Assembly (NCBI GenBank): GCA_017998195.1
Contig: JAGODN010000113.1
Span: forward strand, 1-7,800
From: Desulfobulbus sp.
GTDB taxonomy: Bacteria > Desulfobacterota > Desulfobulbia > Desulfobulbales > Desulfobulbaceae
Length of the DNA: 7,800 nucleotides
Direction of reading: 5' to 3'
Shown: positions 1 to 7,457 of the stretch, piece by piece
Position numbering within the stretch: position 1 is the first letter of the stretch
Layout: each line of letters starts with the position of its first letter
The notes under the pieces: generated by a model
Database searches by the model: none
Told to the model about the DNA's origin: nothing
What the model saw: the letters and a program-made list of their open reading frames with translations, nothing else
Translations under genes and position numbers: made by a program

Positions 1-909
1 CAGTTGAAGACCGACCCGTGGGAGCGGGTGCCATCCCAGTACGCCCCGGGTTCGCGGGTCAAGGGCAAGGTCGTGTCCATCACCGACTACGGCGTGTTCG
101 TCGAACTGGAAGAAGGCGTCGAGGGTCTGGTCCACATCTCCGAGATGAGCTGGTCCAAGAAACCCCGGCATCCGTCCAAGATGGTCGGCGTCGGCGAGGA
201 GATCGAGGTCCAGGTGCTCAAGGTCGAGGCCGAGACCAAGCGCATCTCCCTGGGCATGAAGCAGCTCCAGCCCAACCCCTGGGATGTGGTCGAGGAAAGC
301 TACCCGGTGGGTTCGGTGATCGAGGGCAAGATCAAGAACATCACCGACTTCGGCATCTTTATCGGCATCGAGGAGGGCATCGACGGCCTTATCCATGTCT
401 CCGACCTGAGCTGGACCGAGCGCATCAAGCATCCGTCCGAGAAGTATGCCAAGGGCGAGACCATCCAGGCGGTGGTGCTCAAGATCGACAAGGAGAACGA
501 GCGCTTCTCCCTGGGCGTCAAGCAGCTCGAGCCCGACCCCTGGCAGGCGGCCTCCAGCAACTACCCGATCGGCTCCACGGTTGAGGGGACCATCACCAAC
601 GTTACCGACTTCGGCGTGTTCGTGCAGTTGGAGGAAGGAATCGAGGGGTTGGTGCACGTCTCCGAAATCTCCCGGGACAAGATCAAGACCCCGGTGGGCA
701 TGTTCAACGTCGGCGACACCCTCAAGGCCATGGTGATCAACGTTTCCGCCGATGACCGCAAGATCGGCCTGTCCGTGAAGGCGCTGCAGGAGAAGGAAGA
801 CAACAACGGCGCCATCCCCGAGGAGTACCTGCAGAAGGCGCAGAGCAGCAGTCCCTCCACCTTCGGCGACCTGCTCAAGGCGGCTGCCGGCGAGGATCTG
901 GACAAGTAA
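1..909 (+). CDS. rpsA: 30S ribosomal protein S1, 3' part (5' end outside window)
   Basis: The reading frame is open from base 1 and ends at TAA 907-909. The codon at 4 is TTG (Leu), not a real start, so the gene begins upstream. S1 binds mRNA on the small ribosomal subunit and helps initiation on structured messages. The 302 visible residues hold three S1 (OB-fold) domains, at about 17-84, 104-171 and 191-257. Each has the G-x-x-x-x-G-x-(V/I)-x-x-(I/V)-T-(D)-(F/Y)-G-(V/I)-F core, followed by G-(L/I)-(V/I)-H-(V/I)-S. The linkers begin with D/N-P-W at nt 13, 274 and 535, an exact 261-nt (87-codon) period, typical of the C-terminal repeats of six-domain S1. The tail after about residue 260 is acidic and low in structure. 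An IHF-type gene follows, as it does after rpsA in many proteobacteria. Identification is very secure; only the missing N-terminus is unknown. Confidence 0.97.
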   Translation, partial: QLKTDPWERVPSQYAPGSRVKGKVVSITDYGVFVELEEGVEGLVHISEMSWSKKPRHPSKMVGVGEEIEVQVLKVEAETKRISLGMKQLQPNPWDVVEESYPVGSVIEGKIKNITDFGIFIGIEEGIDGLIHVSDLSWTERIKHPSEKYAKGETIQAVVLKIDKENERFSLGVKQLEPDPWQAASSNYPIGSTVEGTITNVTDFGVFVQLEEGIEGLVHVSEISRDKIKTPVGMFNVGDTLKAMVINVSADDRKIGLSVKALQEKEDNNGAIPEEYLQKAQSSSPSTFGDLLKAAAGEDLDK

Positions 910-932
910 GGGGTTGCCCCGGCCTGCCTGTC

Positions 933-990
933 AAAAACGGGTGTTTCATCCGACCGGGAAACCGGCGGAGAATGGATGAAACACCCTTTT
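933..990 (+). terminator. Intrinsic terminator/attenuator after rpsA, with nested tetraloop hairpin
   Basis: A perfect 13-bp stem pairs 939-951 (GGGTGTTTCATCC) with 974-986 (GGATGAAACACCC) and is followed by TTTT (987-990). The 22-nt interior contains a second small hairpin, CCGG-GAAA-CCGG (954-965), with a GNRA-type loop. Five A's at 933-937 lie just before the outer stem. It sits 29 nt after the rpsA stop and 67 nt before the next start codon, so it most likely ends rpsA transcripts or lets only part of them through into the IHF-type gene. The T run is short, so termination may be partial. Confidence 0.8.
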
Positions 991-1040
991 CTGTTGCCGT
1001 ATCAAAGGGTTTGCGACTGCGCTTGGCGCGGTCGGCTGAA

Positions 1041-1046
1041 AAGGAT
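1041..1046 (+). promoter_or_regulatory. Ribosome binding site that fixes the IHF-type gene start
   Basis: AAGGAT lies 7 nt before ATG 1054. The alternative in-frame ATG at 976 is inside the right arm of the terminator hairpin and would add 26 residues unlike any HU/IHF N-terminus, so 1054 is the start. Confidence 0.7.
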
Positions 1047-1053
1047 AGGTGTC

Positions 1054-1341
1054 ATGCTCAAGCGTGAATTGATCAACGAAGTTTCCGAGCAGTTGGGCGA
1101 TTACTACAAGCAGGACATCGCCCAGGCTGTTGAAATCATACTGGAAGAAATTTCTCAGGCGCTCGCCGAGGAACGGCGGGTGGAGATACGGGGCTTCGGC
1201 AGTTTTTCGGTGCGGACCCGCAAGCCGCGCACCACGAAGAACCCCAAGACCGGCAGGATGATGAATATCCCGGCCCGCAAGACGCTGCATTTCACCATGA
1301 GCAAGTCGCTCAAGGAAGTGCTCATCGACGAAGTGGACTGA
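1054..1341 (+). CDS. Integration host factor / HU family DNA-binding protein
   Basis: This is a 95-residue protein of the HU/IHF family, small dimeric proteins that bend DNA and organise the nucleoid, and assist site-specific recombination, replication or promoter architecture. The N-terminal helices (residues 1-40) begin MLKRELINEV, as expected for the dimer core. The family signature follows with V-E-I-R-G-F-G-S-F (about 46-54) and the beta-arm tip N63-P64-K65-T66-G67; the Pro is the residue that intercalates into DNA. The length (95) and the acidic C-terminal helix beyond the arm resemble IHF subunits more than 90-residue HU, and the position right after rpsA matches ihfB in gammaproteobacteria. 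I withhold the ihfB symbol because many non-gamma bacteria carry several IHF-like paralogs that cannot be split into alpha and beta by eye. No convincing sigma-70 promoter is visible between the upstream terminator and the start. Confidence 0.93.
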   Translation: MLKRELINEVSEQLGDYYKQDIAQAVEIILEEISQALAEERRVEIRGFGSFSVRTRKPRTTKNPKTGRMMNIPARKTLHFTMSKSLKEVLIDEVD

Positions 1342-1360
1342 GCGGTAGTGTGCTCCGGAG

Positions 1361-1397
1361 AAAGGCCGGGCCCCGGGAGGGGTCCGGCCTTTTTTTT
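1361..1397 (+). terminator. Rho-independent terminator of the IHF-type gene
   Basis: A 13-bp GC-rich stem pairs 1362-1374 with 1379-1391 (one G-T wobble), closed by a GGGA loop and followed by an unbroken T run (1390-1397). It lies 20 nt after the IHF-type stop. The convergent yciO-type gene stops at 1409, only 12 nt away. Read on the minus strand, the stem is followed by just TTT, so it could serve as a weak shared terminator for that gene too. Confidence 0.93.
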
Positions 1398-1408
1398 CGG
1401 GTCGCGGC

Positions 1409-2026
1409 TCAGCGGAAGGGGGTGCTGTCGCCTTTGCCTTCGCGGAGGATTTCCGGTTCCTCGCTGAGCAGGGAGACCACGGTGGAAGGCTCGGGCAGGA
1501 TGTCGCCGCCGTCGACGATCAAATCCACCTGCCGGCCGAACAGGTCGTCCACGTCCAGGGCGGAGCGCACCGGGGTTTCCCCGTCCTCCACCGTGGCGCT
1601 GGTGTTGAGCACCGGGTTGCCCAGGGCCTCGATGATCGCCAGGCAGATGACATTGTCGGGCACGCGGATGCCCACCGTCTTCTGCCGGGTGAGCATGATC
1701 TTGGGCACGAGTTTGGTGCCGGCGAGGACAAAGGTGTAGGGACCGGGCAGGTTTTTGCGCATCAGCCGGTAGGCGGTGTTGCCGACATGGCCGTAGGCGC
1801 TGATGTTGGTCAGCGAGGCGCACATGAAGCTGAACGGCTTGTCCTTGGGCCGCCGTTTGATCTGGTAGACCCGTTTGACGGCCTTCTGGTTGAAGATGTC
1901 GCAGCCGATACCGTACACGGTGTCGGTGGGGTAGCCGATCACCCCGCCGCGCTGGAGGATTTCGATCACCTGGGCGATGAGGCGGGGCTGCGGGTTGACA
2001 GGGTTTATTTCGAGAATCTTGGCCAT
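1409..2026 (-). CDS. yciO: YrdC/Sua5 superfamily protein, YciO type
   Basis: This is a 205-residue single-domain YrdC-fold protein. Superfamily members TsaC and Sua5 make L-threonylcarbamoyladenylate from threonine, bicarbonate and ATP for the t6A37 tRNA modification. This one matches the YciO branch: it opens with a short strand plus N-P-x-N-P-Q-x-R-L (8-16), then G-G-V-I-x-Y-P-T-D (27-35), I-K-R-R (56-59), F-S-F-M-C (65-69), P-G-x-Y-T-F (94-99), G-I-R-V-P (119-123), N-T-S-A (about 147-150), and ends with R-E-G-x-G-D near the C-terminus. The length equals that of E. coli YciO, which has not been shown to replace TsaC, so the exact reaction is uncertain. ATG 2026 is chosen because family similarity begins there. 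The frame extends 19 residues further up to 2083, but that part is low-complexity. No good Shine-Dalgarno sequence precedes 2026. The gene is transcribed away from guaB. Confidence 0.9.
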   Translation of the reverse strand: MAKILEINPVNPQPRLIAQVIEILQRGGVIGYPTDTVYGIGCDIFNQKAVKRVYQIKRRPKDKPFSFMCASLTNISAYGHVGNTAYRLMRKNLPGPYTFVLAGTKLVPKIMLTRQKTVGIRVPDNVICLAIIEALGNPVLNTSATVEDGETPVRSALDVDDLFGRQVDLIVDGGDILPEPSTVVSLLSEEPEILREGKGDSTPFR

Positions 2027-2184
2027 GGGAACATTGGAGGAATGCGAAGGAGCGGAAGGGCCGGCAGGTACCGCCCCTGGCAACGGCGGTCGGGTGGGCG
2101 CGCGCCGGCACCCCGAAAAACGAATCAGTTAAGCAGGAACAGCCGGGAAATGCGAGCGATTTCTGTGCTGTCGGCCGGTCCCGC

Positions 2185-2230
2185 GATGCGGCCGCCCTCC
2201 CGCTTTTTTCGCGGCCGCGTCTTTCTTTTT
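2185..2230 (+). terminator. Terminator-like hairpin with no evident upstream gene
   Basis: An 11-bp stem (one G-T wobble) pairs 2185-2195 with 2211-2221. Both arms contain the self-complementary octamer GCGGCCGC. The stem is followed by TTTCTTTTT (2222-2230), a good U-rich tail for plus-strand transcripts. On the minus strand no T run follows. The loop is long (15 nt), which weakens it. The nearest plus-strand gene, the IHF-type gene, ends 844 bp upstream and has its own terminator, so this would end either read-through or an unrecognised small RNA. Confidence 0.6.
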
Positions 2231-2250
2231 GCACGAGAACATGCTAAAAG
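2222..2250 (+). promoter_or_regulatory. Weak candidate promoter for the guaB transcript
   Basis: TG-C-TAAAAG (2242-2250) resembles an extended -10 element (4 of 6 matches plus the TG). The -35 region 17 nt upstream is only the T-rich tail of the preceding hairpin and matches poorly. If used, it would give a leader of about 280 nt in front of guaB. This is a pattern match only. Confidence 0.22.
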
Positions 2251-2280
2251 ACGGCTTCTTCTTTCATCAAGCCCCAGTTC

Positions 2281-2301
2281 CCCGGCAGCAGTGCCGGGTT
2301 T
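2281..2301 (+). terminator. Small hairpin with short T run in the guaB leader
   Basis: A perfect 7-bp stem pairs CCCGGCA (2281-2287) with TGCCGGG (2292-2298) around a GCAG loop, followed by TTT. The tail is too short for a confident terminator. It could instead be an attenuator or part of the adjacent repeat structure. Confidence 0.35.
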
Positions 2302-2302
2302 C

Positions 2303-2356
2303 CAGGTCGGGCTTCAGCCCGGCGCGGGTGCGCCCGCCGGGTTGAGGGCCGACCTG
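2303..2356. repeat. REPIN-like inverted pair of palindromic units
   Basis: Two 22-nt arms (2303-2324 and 2335-2356) are inverted copies with 19 of 22 identities. They can form a single stem with one mismatch (2311/2348) and two G-T wobbles around a 10-nt loop. The left arm is itself palindromic: GTCGGGC-TTCA-GCCCGGC (2306-2323). Two imperfectly palindromic REP units in opposite orientation is the architecture of REPIN/BIME elements, which are mobilised in trans by RAYT transposases. No RAYT gene is in the window and I cannot test the copy number. Since TTTCACTTTT follows on the plus strand, a terminator role is the main alternative. Confidence 0.45.
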
Positions 2357-2378
2357 TTTCACTTTTGCATCATCACCG

Positions 2379-2506
2379 GCCGGCGTCCCGCCCGCGGGAG
2401 CGCCGGTGCAGCCCGGCCACCGGTCCCGCAGGGGGCGCCGGGTTTCCCTGATGAACACTGATCACGCGCAAGCGGGGGATCCGCCTCCCGGCAGAAGATC
2501 CCTCGC
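2379..2506 (+). promoter_or_regulatory. Tandem stem-loops in the guaB leader
   Basis: Three further hairpins stand between the inverted repeat and the start of guaB. They are 2379-2390 with 2395-2407 (12 bp, one bulged G2400, CCCG loop), CCCGGC 2412-2417 with GCCGGG 2437-2442 (6 bp), and 2472-2481 with 2497-2506 (10 bp, one G-T wobble, 15-nt loop). The last ends 18 nt before the Shine-Dalgarno AAGGAG. None has a T run, so they are not terminators. Whether they regulate guaB or only reflect high GC content is open. Confidence 0.4.
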
Positions 2507-2535
2507 GGTTCGCTTTCCGCAGACAAGGAGTCTCC

Positions 2536-3999
<1,464 letters not shown>

Positions 4000-4040
4000 C
4001 CCCGGTTCTGTTCTCACTTTCAAGCGGACACAGGCAGCCC

Positions 4041-5591
4041 ATGTCGACCCACACCCAGAAGATCGTCATCCTTGATTTCGGCTCGCAGACCACCCAACTC
4101 ATCGCCCGCCGCATCCGCGAGCAGAAGGTGTACAGCGAGATCCACCCCTACACCCTGGAACTCGACCGGCTCCGGGCCATGCAGCCCGCGGGCATCATCC
4201 TCTCCGGCGGCCCGGCCAGCGTCTACGACGCGGACGCGCCGCTCAGCGACCCGGGCCTCTTCGACCTGGGCGTGCCGGTGCTCGGCATCTGTTACGGCGC
4301 GCAACTGATGACCGTGCAGCTGGGCGGCCGGGTGGAGCAGGCGGAGAAGCGCGAGTTCGGCCCGGCGCAGTTGCAGATCGACTACACCGGCGGCCTGTTC
4401 GCCGGCATGGAGACCGCGCCCGCGCACTACCAGGTGTGGATGAGCCACGGCGACCGGATCGAGCAACTGGCCCCCGGGTTCGCGGTCACCGCCACCAGTC
4501 CGCACTCGCCCTGCGCGGCCGTGCGCCACACGGACATGCCGTTCGTGGCCGTCCAGTTCCACCCGGAGGTGGCCCACACCCTGATCGGCACCGACGTGCT
4601 GCGCAACTTCATCTTCGGTCTGTGCCACTGCCAGCCGGACTGGACCATGCACTCGTTCATCGACCAGACCGTAACCGAGATCCGCTCCCGGGTGGGCACG
4701 GATCGGGTACTCTGCGCCCTGTCCGGCGGGGTGGACTCGTCGGTGGTCGCGGCCCTGGTGCACCGGGCCATCGGCGACCAGTTGACCTGCATCCATGTGA
4801 ACAACGGCCTCATGCGCACCGGCGAGTCGGCCAGCGTACTCCGCTTCTTCCGCGAGAAGACCAGCCTGAACGTGATCGACGTGGATGCCACCGACTTCTT
4901 CCTCACGGCCCTGGCCGGGGTCGCCGACCCGGAGGAAAAACGCAAGCGCATCGGCTACGGCTTCATCGAGATCTTCGAGGCCGAGGCGAACAAGATTGGC
5001 ACGGTCCGCTACCTGGCCCAGGGCACGCTCTACCCGGACGTGATCGAGTCGGTGGTGTTCCGCGGCAAGGCGCCGATCAAGTCACACCACAACGTCGGCG
5101 GCCTGCCCGAGCGCATGCAGCTCGACCTGATCGAGCCGCTGCGCGAGCTGTTCAAGGACGAGGTGCGTGAACTCGGCCTGGAACTCGGCCTGCCCGAGGA
5201 GGCCATCTTCCGCCAGCCCTTCCCCGGGCCGGGACTGGGCATCCGCATCATGGGCGAGGTCACTGCCGAGCGGCTGCGCATCCTTCGCCAGGCGGACGTG
5301 ATCGTGCTCGAGGAGATGAAGGATTCCGGCTGGTACCGCAAGGTCTGGCAGTCGTTCGCGGTGCTCCTGCCGATCCAGACGGTGGGCGTCATGGGTGACG
5401 GCCGCACCTACGAGCACGTCATCGCCCTGCGCGCGGTGGACAGCCGCGACGCCATGACCGCGGACTGGTCGCGCCTGCCCTACGACCTGCTCGGCCGCAT
5501 CTCCAACCGCATCATCAACGAGGTGCGCGGCGTCAACCGGGTGGTCTACGACATCTCCTCCAAGCCGCCGGCAACCATCGAGTGGGAATGA
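4041..5591 (+). CDS. guaA: GMP synthase (glutamine-hydrolysing)
   Basis: The enzyme converts XMP to GMP using ATP and glutamine-derived ammonia, directly after GuaB. It has 516 residues, close to the usual length (E. coli 525). The N-terminal class I glutamine amidotransferase (about 7-196) has its nucleophile in G-I-C84-Y-G and the partners H174 and E176 in Q-F-H-P-E-V. The ATP pyrophosphatase domain starts with the PP-loop S228-G-G-V-D-S-S. The C-terminal dimerisation/XMP-binding domain carries [12 protein letters not shown] and ends in [10 protein letters not shown], the nearly invariant GuaA C-terminus. The Shine-Dalgarno sequence before ATG 4041 is weak, so translation may depend on guaB. 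The stop codon overlaps the likely start of the next gene. Confidence 0.98.
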   Translation: MSTHTQKIVILDFGSQTTQLIARRIREQKVYSEIHPYTLELDRLRAMQPAGIILSGGPASVYDADAPLSDPGLFDLGVPVLGICYGAQLMTVQLGGRVEQAEKREFGPAQLQIDYTGGLFAGMETAPAHYQVWMSHGDRIEQLAPGFAVTATSPHSPCAAVRHTDMPFVAVQFHPEVAHTLIGTDVLRNFIFGLCHCQPDWTMHSFIDQTVTEIRSRVGTDRVLCALSGGVDSSVVAALVHRAIGDQLTCIHVNNGLMRTGESASVLRFFREKTSLNVIDVDATDFFLTALAGVADPEEKRKRIGYGFIEIFEAEANKIGTVRYLAQGTLYPDVIESVVFRGKAPIKSHHNVGGLPERMQLDLIEPLRELFKDEVRELGLELGLPEEAIFRQPFPGPGLGIRIMGEVTAERLRILRQADVIVLEEMKDSGWYRKVWQSFAVLLPIQTVGVMGDGRTYEHVIALRAVDSRDAMTADWSRLPYDLLGRISNRIINEVRGVNRVVYDISSKPPATIEWE

Positions 5592-6412
5592 TCGACCGGG
5601 ACGGCTCGCCGTTCAGTCAGCAGAAGCGCTGCGGCATGCTGCGCACGGCCATCTACGTCGATGCCGAAAACATCAAGATGAGCGGCGGCTTCGGCATGCG
5701 CTACGACGTCCTCGTCGGCCTGGCCAACAGTCCGGACTCGGTGATGCTGCGCGCCAACTGCTACCTGGCCGAGGACACGGAACGCACCGTGCGTGATTCC
5801 GAGTACCGGCAGAAGGTGCACAGCTACCACAACATCCTGCGCCAGTGCGGCTTCAAGGTCATCAAGAAGACGGTTCGCCGCTTCCAGGACGAGGACGGCA
5901 ACATCACCACCAAGGCCAACGCCGACATGGACCTGGCCATCGACGCCCTGCTGCAGGCGCGCAACCTGGACCGCATCATCCTGCTCACCGGCGACGGTGA
6001 TTTCCTCCGCCTGGTGGTCGCCCTGCAGAACATCGGCTGCCGGGTGGAGGTGATCGGTTTTCACAATGTCAGCAAAGAGTTGCGCGAGGGCGCCGACGCC
6101 TACATCTCCGGCTTCCTGGTGCCCGGCCTGCTGCCCATCGTCGGCGCCCAGGGCGACACCGCGGACCAGTGGCAGCGCGGCACGGTGGCCAATTACAACC
6201 CAGACCGGGGGTTCGGCTTCTTTCGCTACTACCGCCTGACCGACAACGTGCTCTCTTCGGACACGGTGTTCTTCCATCTGTCCAAATCCACCCTGCCCTC
6301 GGACCACTTCTTCCAGGAACCCCACCGCATCTTCGAGTTCCGCGTGGTCGAGAACCCGACCAACAGCAACCGCTCCGAGGCCTGGGAGATTCGCCTGCTC
6401 AAGGAGGGCTGA
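5588..6412 (+). CDS. NYN-domain (LabA/DUF88-type) protein with C-terminal cold-shock-like domain
   Basis: This 274-residue protein has two recognisable parts. Residues about 18-180 form a NYN domain, a PIN-like nuclease fold: I-Y-V-D25-A-E-N28-I at the first strand, N-A-D113-M-D115-L-A-I-D in the middle, and T-G-D136-G-D138-F at the third acidic cluster, so the expected metal-binding acidic residues are all present. Residues about 194-274 resemble a cold-shock domain: [16 protein letters not shown] (RNP1-like, 208-214), D-T-V-F-F-H-L-S-K (RNP2-like, 226-233), then F-E-F-R-V-V and a closing E-I-R-L-L strand. A ten-residue insertion lies between the two RNP motifs. The inferred role is RNA cleavage or processing with single-stranded RNA binding; the substrate is unknown. 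ATG 5588 overlaps the guaA stop as ATGA, implying translational coupling. GTG 5582 or ATG 5636 (258 aa, starting just before the NYN core) are alternative starts. There is no signal peptide or membrane segment. Confidence 0.88.
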   Translation: MIDRDGSPFSQQKRCGMLRTAIYVDAENIKMSGGFGMRYDVLVGLANSPDSVMLRANCYLAEDTERTVRDSEYRQKVHSYHNILRQCGFKVIKKTVRRFQDEDGNITTKANADMDLAIDALLQARNLDRIILLTGDGDFLRLVVALQNIGCRVEVIGFHNVSKELREGADAYISGFLVPGLLPIVGAQGDTADQWQRGTVANYNPDRGFGFFRYYRLTDNVLSSDTVFFHLSKSTLPSDHFFQEPHRIFEFRVVENPTNSNRSEAWEIRLLKEG

Positions 6413-6419
6413 ACACGTC

Positions 6420-7421
6420 ATGGCGGACCGCGAACCCCTGCTGCTGGCTGCCGATATCGGCGCGACCAAGACCGCGCTCGGGCTCTTTGCCCCGGCCGGC
6501 CGGCCGCTCGCCCAACAGACCGTGCACAACAGCGGCTTTGCCAGCTTCGACGACCTGCTGGCCGCCTTCCTGGCGGAGCAGGCGGCCGTGGTCGACTGTG
6601 CCTGCATCGGCGTGGCCGGGCCGGTGATCGACCAGGCGGTGACCATGACCAACCTCGCCTGGTCGCTCGACGCCGGCCAACTTGTCTCCCGGCACGGCCT
6701 GCGGCGGGTGTGGCTGATCAACGACCTGGTGGCCACGGCCCTGGGCGCGGTCCAGCTGGGACCGGCCGACCTGTACCCGCTCAACGCCGGCACCCCCCGG
6801 CCGGGCGCGGTCATGGCCGTGCTCGCGCCCGGCAGCGGCCTGGGCGAGGCCTTCCTCGTGCCCGGCGAGGACGGCTGGCAGCCGTACCCGTCCGAGGGCG
6901 GCCACGCCAGTTTCGCCCCCCGCAATCGCGAGCAGCTGGACCTGCTCGCCCACCTGCTCGCCCTCCAGGACCACGTGGCGGTGGAGCAGGTCTGCTCGGG
7001 CCTGGCCATCCCCGAGCTGTTCGACTTCCTGGCCGACCGCATCGCTCCGCCCGCCTGGCTGCTGGATGAACTGGCCGCGACCGCTGACCGGACACCGGTG
7101 ATCGTCCGCGCCGCCCTGGCCTCCCTCGAGGGGGGGCCCGCCTGCGAGACCGCGGTCCGTGCCCTGCGGCTGTTTGCCGACATCCTCGCCGACGAGGCCG
7201 CCAACCTGGTGCTCAAGACCATGGCCCTGGGCGGGCTGTTCATCGGCGGCGGCCTGGCGCCGCGGTTGCTCCCCTTTCTCGCCGCGCCCTCCTTCCTGGC
7301 CATGTTCGCCCGCGGCGGCTACCGGGACTGGCTGAGAGCCGTGCCCATCCAGGTGGTGCGCAACCCGCAGGCGGCGCTCCTCGGGGCGGCGGCCTACGGA
7401 CGCAGCCGCTGCCGGCCCTGA
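6420..7421 (+). CDS. glk: Glucokinase (Glk family, ROK-unrelated bacterial type)
   Basis: The protein is predicted to phosphorylate glucose to glucose-6-phosphate with ATP in the cytosol. It has 333 residues (E. coli Glk 321). Visible motifs are the phosphate-binding A-D12-I-G-A-T-K-T, I-G-V-A-G-P-V, the catalytic N101-D102 in L-I-N-D-L-V-A-T-A, P-G-S-G-L-G for the second phosphate loop, the glucose-binding S-E159-G-G-H162 and E189 in V-E-Q-V-C-S-G, and G-G-L-F-I-G-G-G-L-A-P near the C-terminus. Small departures from the usual consensus are D-I-G-A-T instead of D-I/V-G-G-T, and P-G-S-G-L-G instead of G-T-G-L-G. Sugar specificity cannot be proved by eye. AAGGAGG (6401-6407) lies inside the end of the preceding gene, 12 nt before ATG. 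The gap between the genes is 7 nt, so it shares the gua-cluster transcript. A G7 run (7130-7136) lies inside the gene. Confidence 0.9.
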   Translation: MADREPLLLAADIGATKTALGLFAPAGRPLAQQTVHNSGFASFDDLLAAFLAEQAAVVDCACIGVAGPVIDQAVTMTNLAWSLDAGQLVSRHGLRRVWLINDLVATALGAVQLGPADLYPLNAGTPRPGAVMAVLAPGSGLGEAFLVPGEDGWQPYPSEGGHASFAPRNREQLDLLAHLLALQDHVAVEQVCSGLAIPELFDFLADRIAPPAWLLDELAATADRTPVIVRAALASLEGGPACETAVRALRLFADILADEAANLVLKTMALGGLFIGGGLAPRLLPFLAAPSFLAMFARGGYRDWLRAVPIQVVRNPQAALLGAAAYGRSRCRP

Positions 7422-7457
7422 ACCCCCGCCGCCGCCCGCCACCCCCCCCCGAAGCGC
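7422..7457 (+). other. C-rich spacer with C9 homopolymer before the MFS gene
   Basis: The 36-nt gap between glk and the transporter is almost all C and G, with nine consecutive C's at 7442-7450. These end 7 nt before the ATG, where a Shine-Dalgarno sequence would normally sit; only GAAGC separates them, so the ribosome binding site is poor. No terminator is visible. Confidence 0.6.

Larger units (their letters stand above)
2027..2535. other. Divergent intergenic region between yciO and guaB, rich in hairpins
   Basis: This stretch of 509 bases has no credible gene. It must carry promoters for yciO (minus) and guaB (plus). From left to right I see little up to 2184, then a terminator-like hairpin (2185-2230), weak divergent promoter candidates (2222-2270), and a run of GC-rich stems at 2281-2298, 2303-2356, 2379-2407, 2412-2442 and 2472-2506, before the guaB ribosome binding site. 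Frames crossing the region are GC-driven and lack ribosome sites or protein-like composition. No tRNA, SRP RNA, RNase P, 6S or purine-riboswitch core motif was recognised. On the minus strand, TTGATG (2270-2265) with TAGCAT (2246-2241) at 18 nt spacing is a weak promoter candidate for yciO. Confidence 0.7.

Noticed and set aside
976..1341. Longer version of the IHF-type gene starting at ATG 976
   Set aside because: That ATG is in the right arm of a terminator stem, has no ribosome site, and the extra residues do not resemble HU/IHF; 1054 has a Shine-Dalgarno sequence.
1995..2020. TTGACA (1995-2000) as a -35 box of a plus-strand promoter
   Set aside because: No -10-like hexamer is found at 16-18 nt, and the site lies inside the yciO coding sequence.
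2025..2132. 35-codon plus-strand open frame starting at ATG 2025, considered as a product upstream of the orphan terminator
   Set aside because: No ribosome binding site, overlap with the yciO start in antisense, and Gly/Arg/Pro-rich composition.
1155..2234. Minus-strand frame (359 codons) overlapping yciO and the IHF-type gene
   Set aside because: It is out of frame with yciO and runs antisense through the terminator and the IHF-type gene. Its composition is Arg/Pro/His-rich.
1787..2461. Plus-strand frame (224 codons) across the yciO 5' end and intergenic region
   Set aside because: It overlaps yciO antisense and crosses the hairpins. The sequence is Arg/Gly/Pro-rich with no family resemblance.
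2027..2535. Known structured RNAs (SRP RNA, 6S, purine riboswitch, tRNA) in the guaB upstream region
   Set aside because: None of the conserved core motifs was found on either strand; only generic GC-rich stems are present.
5546..7303. Long minus-strand open frame (585 codons) opposite NYN-CSD and glk
   Set aside because: It is antisense to two well-supported genes, with low-complexity Ser/Arg/Ala/Val composition and no recognisable domain.
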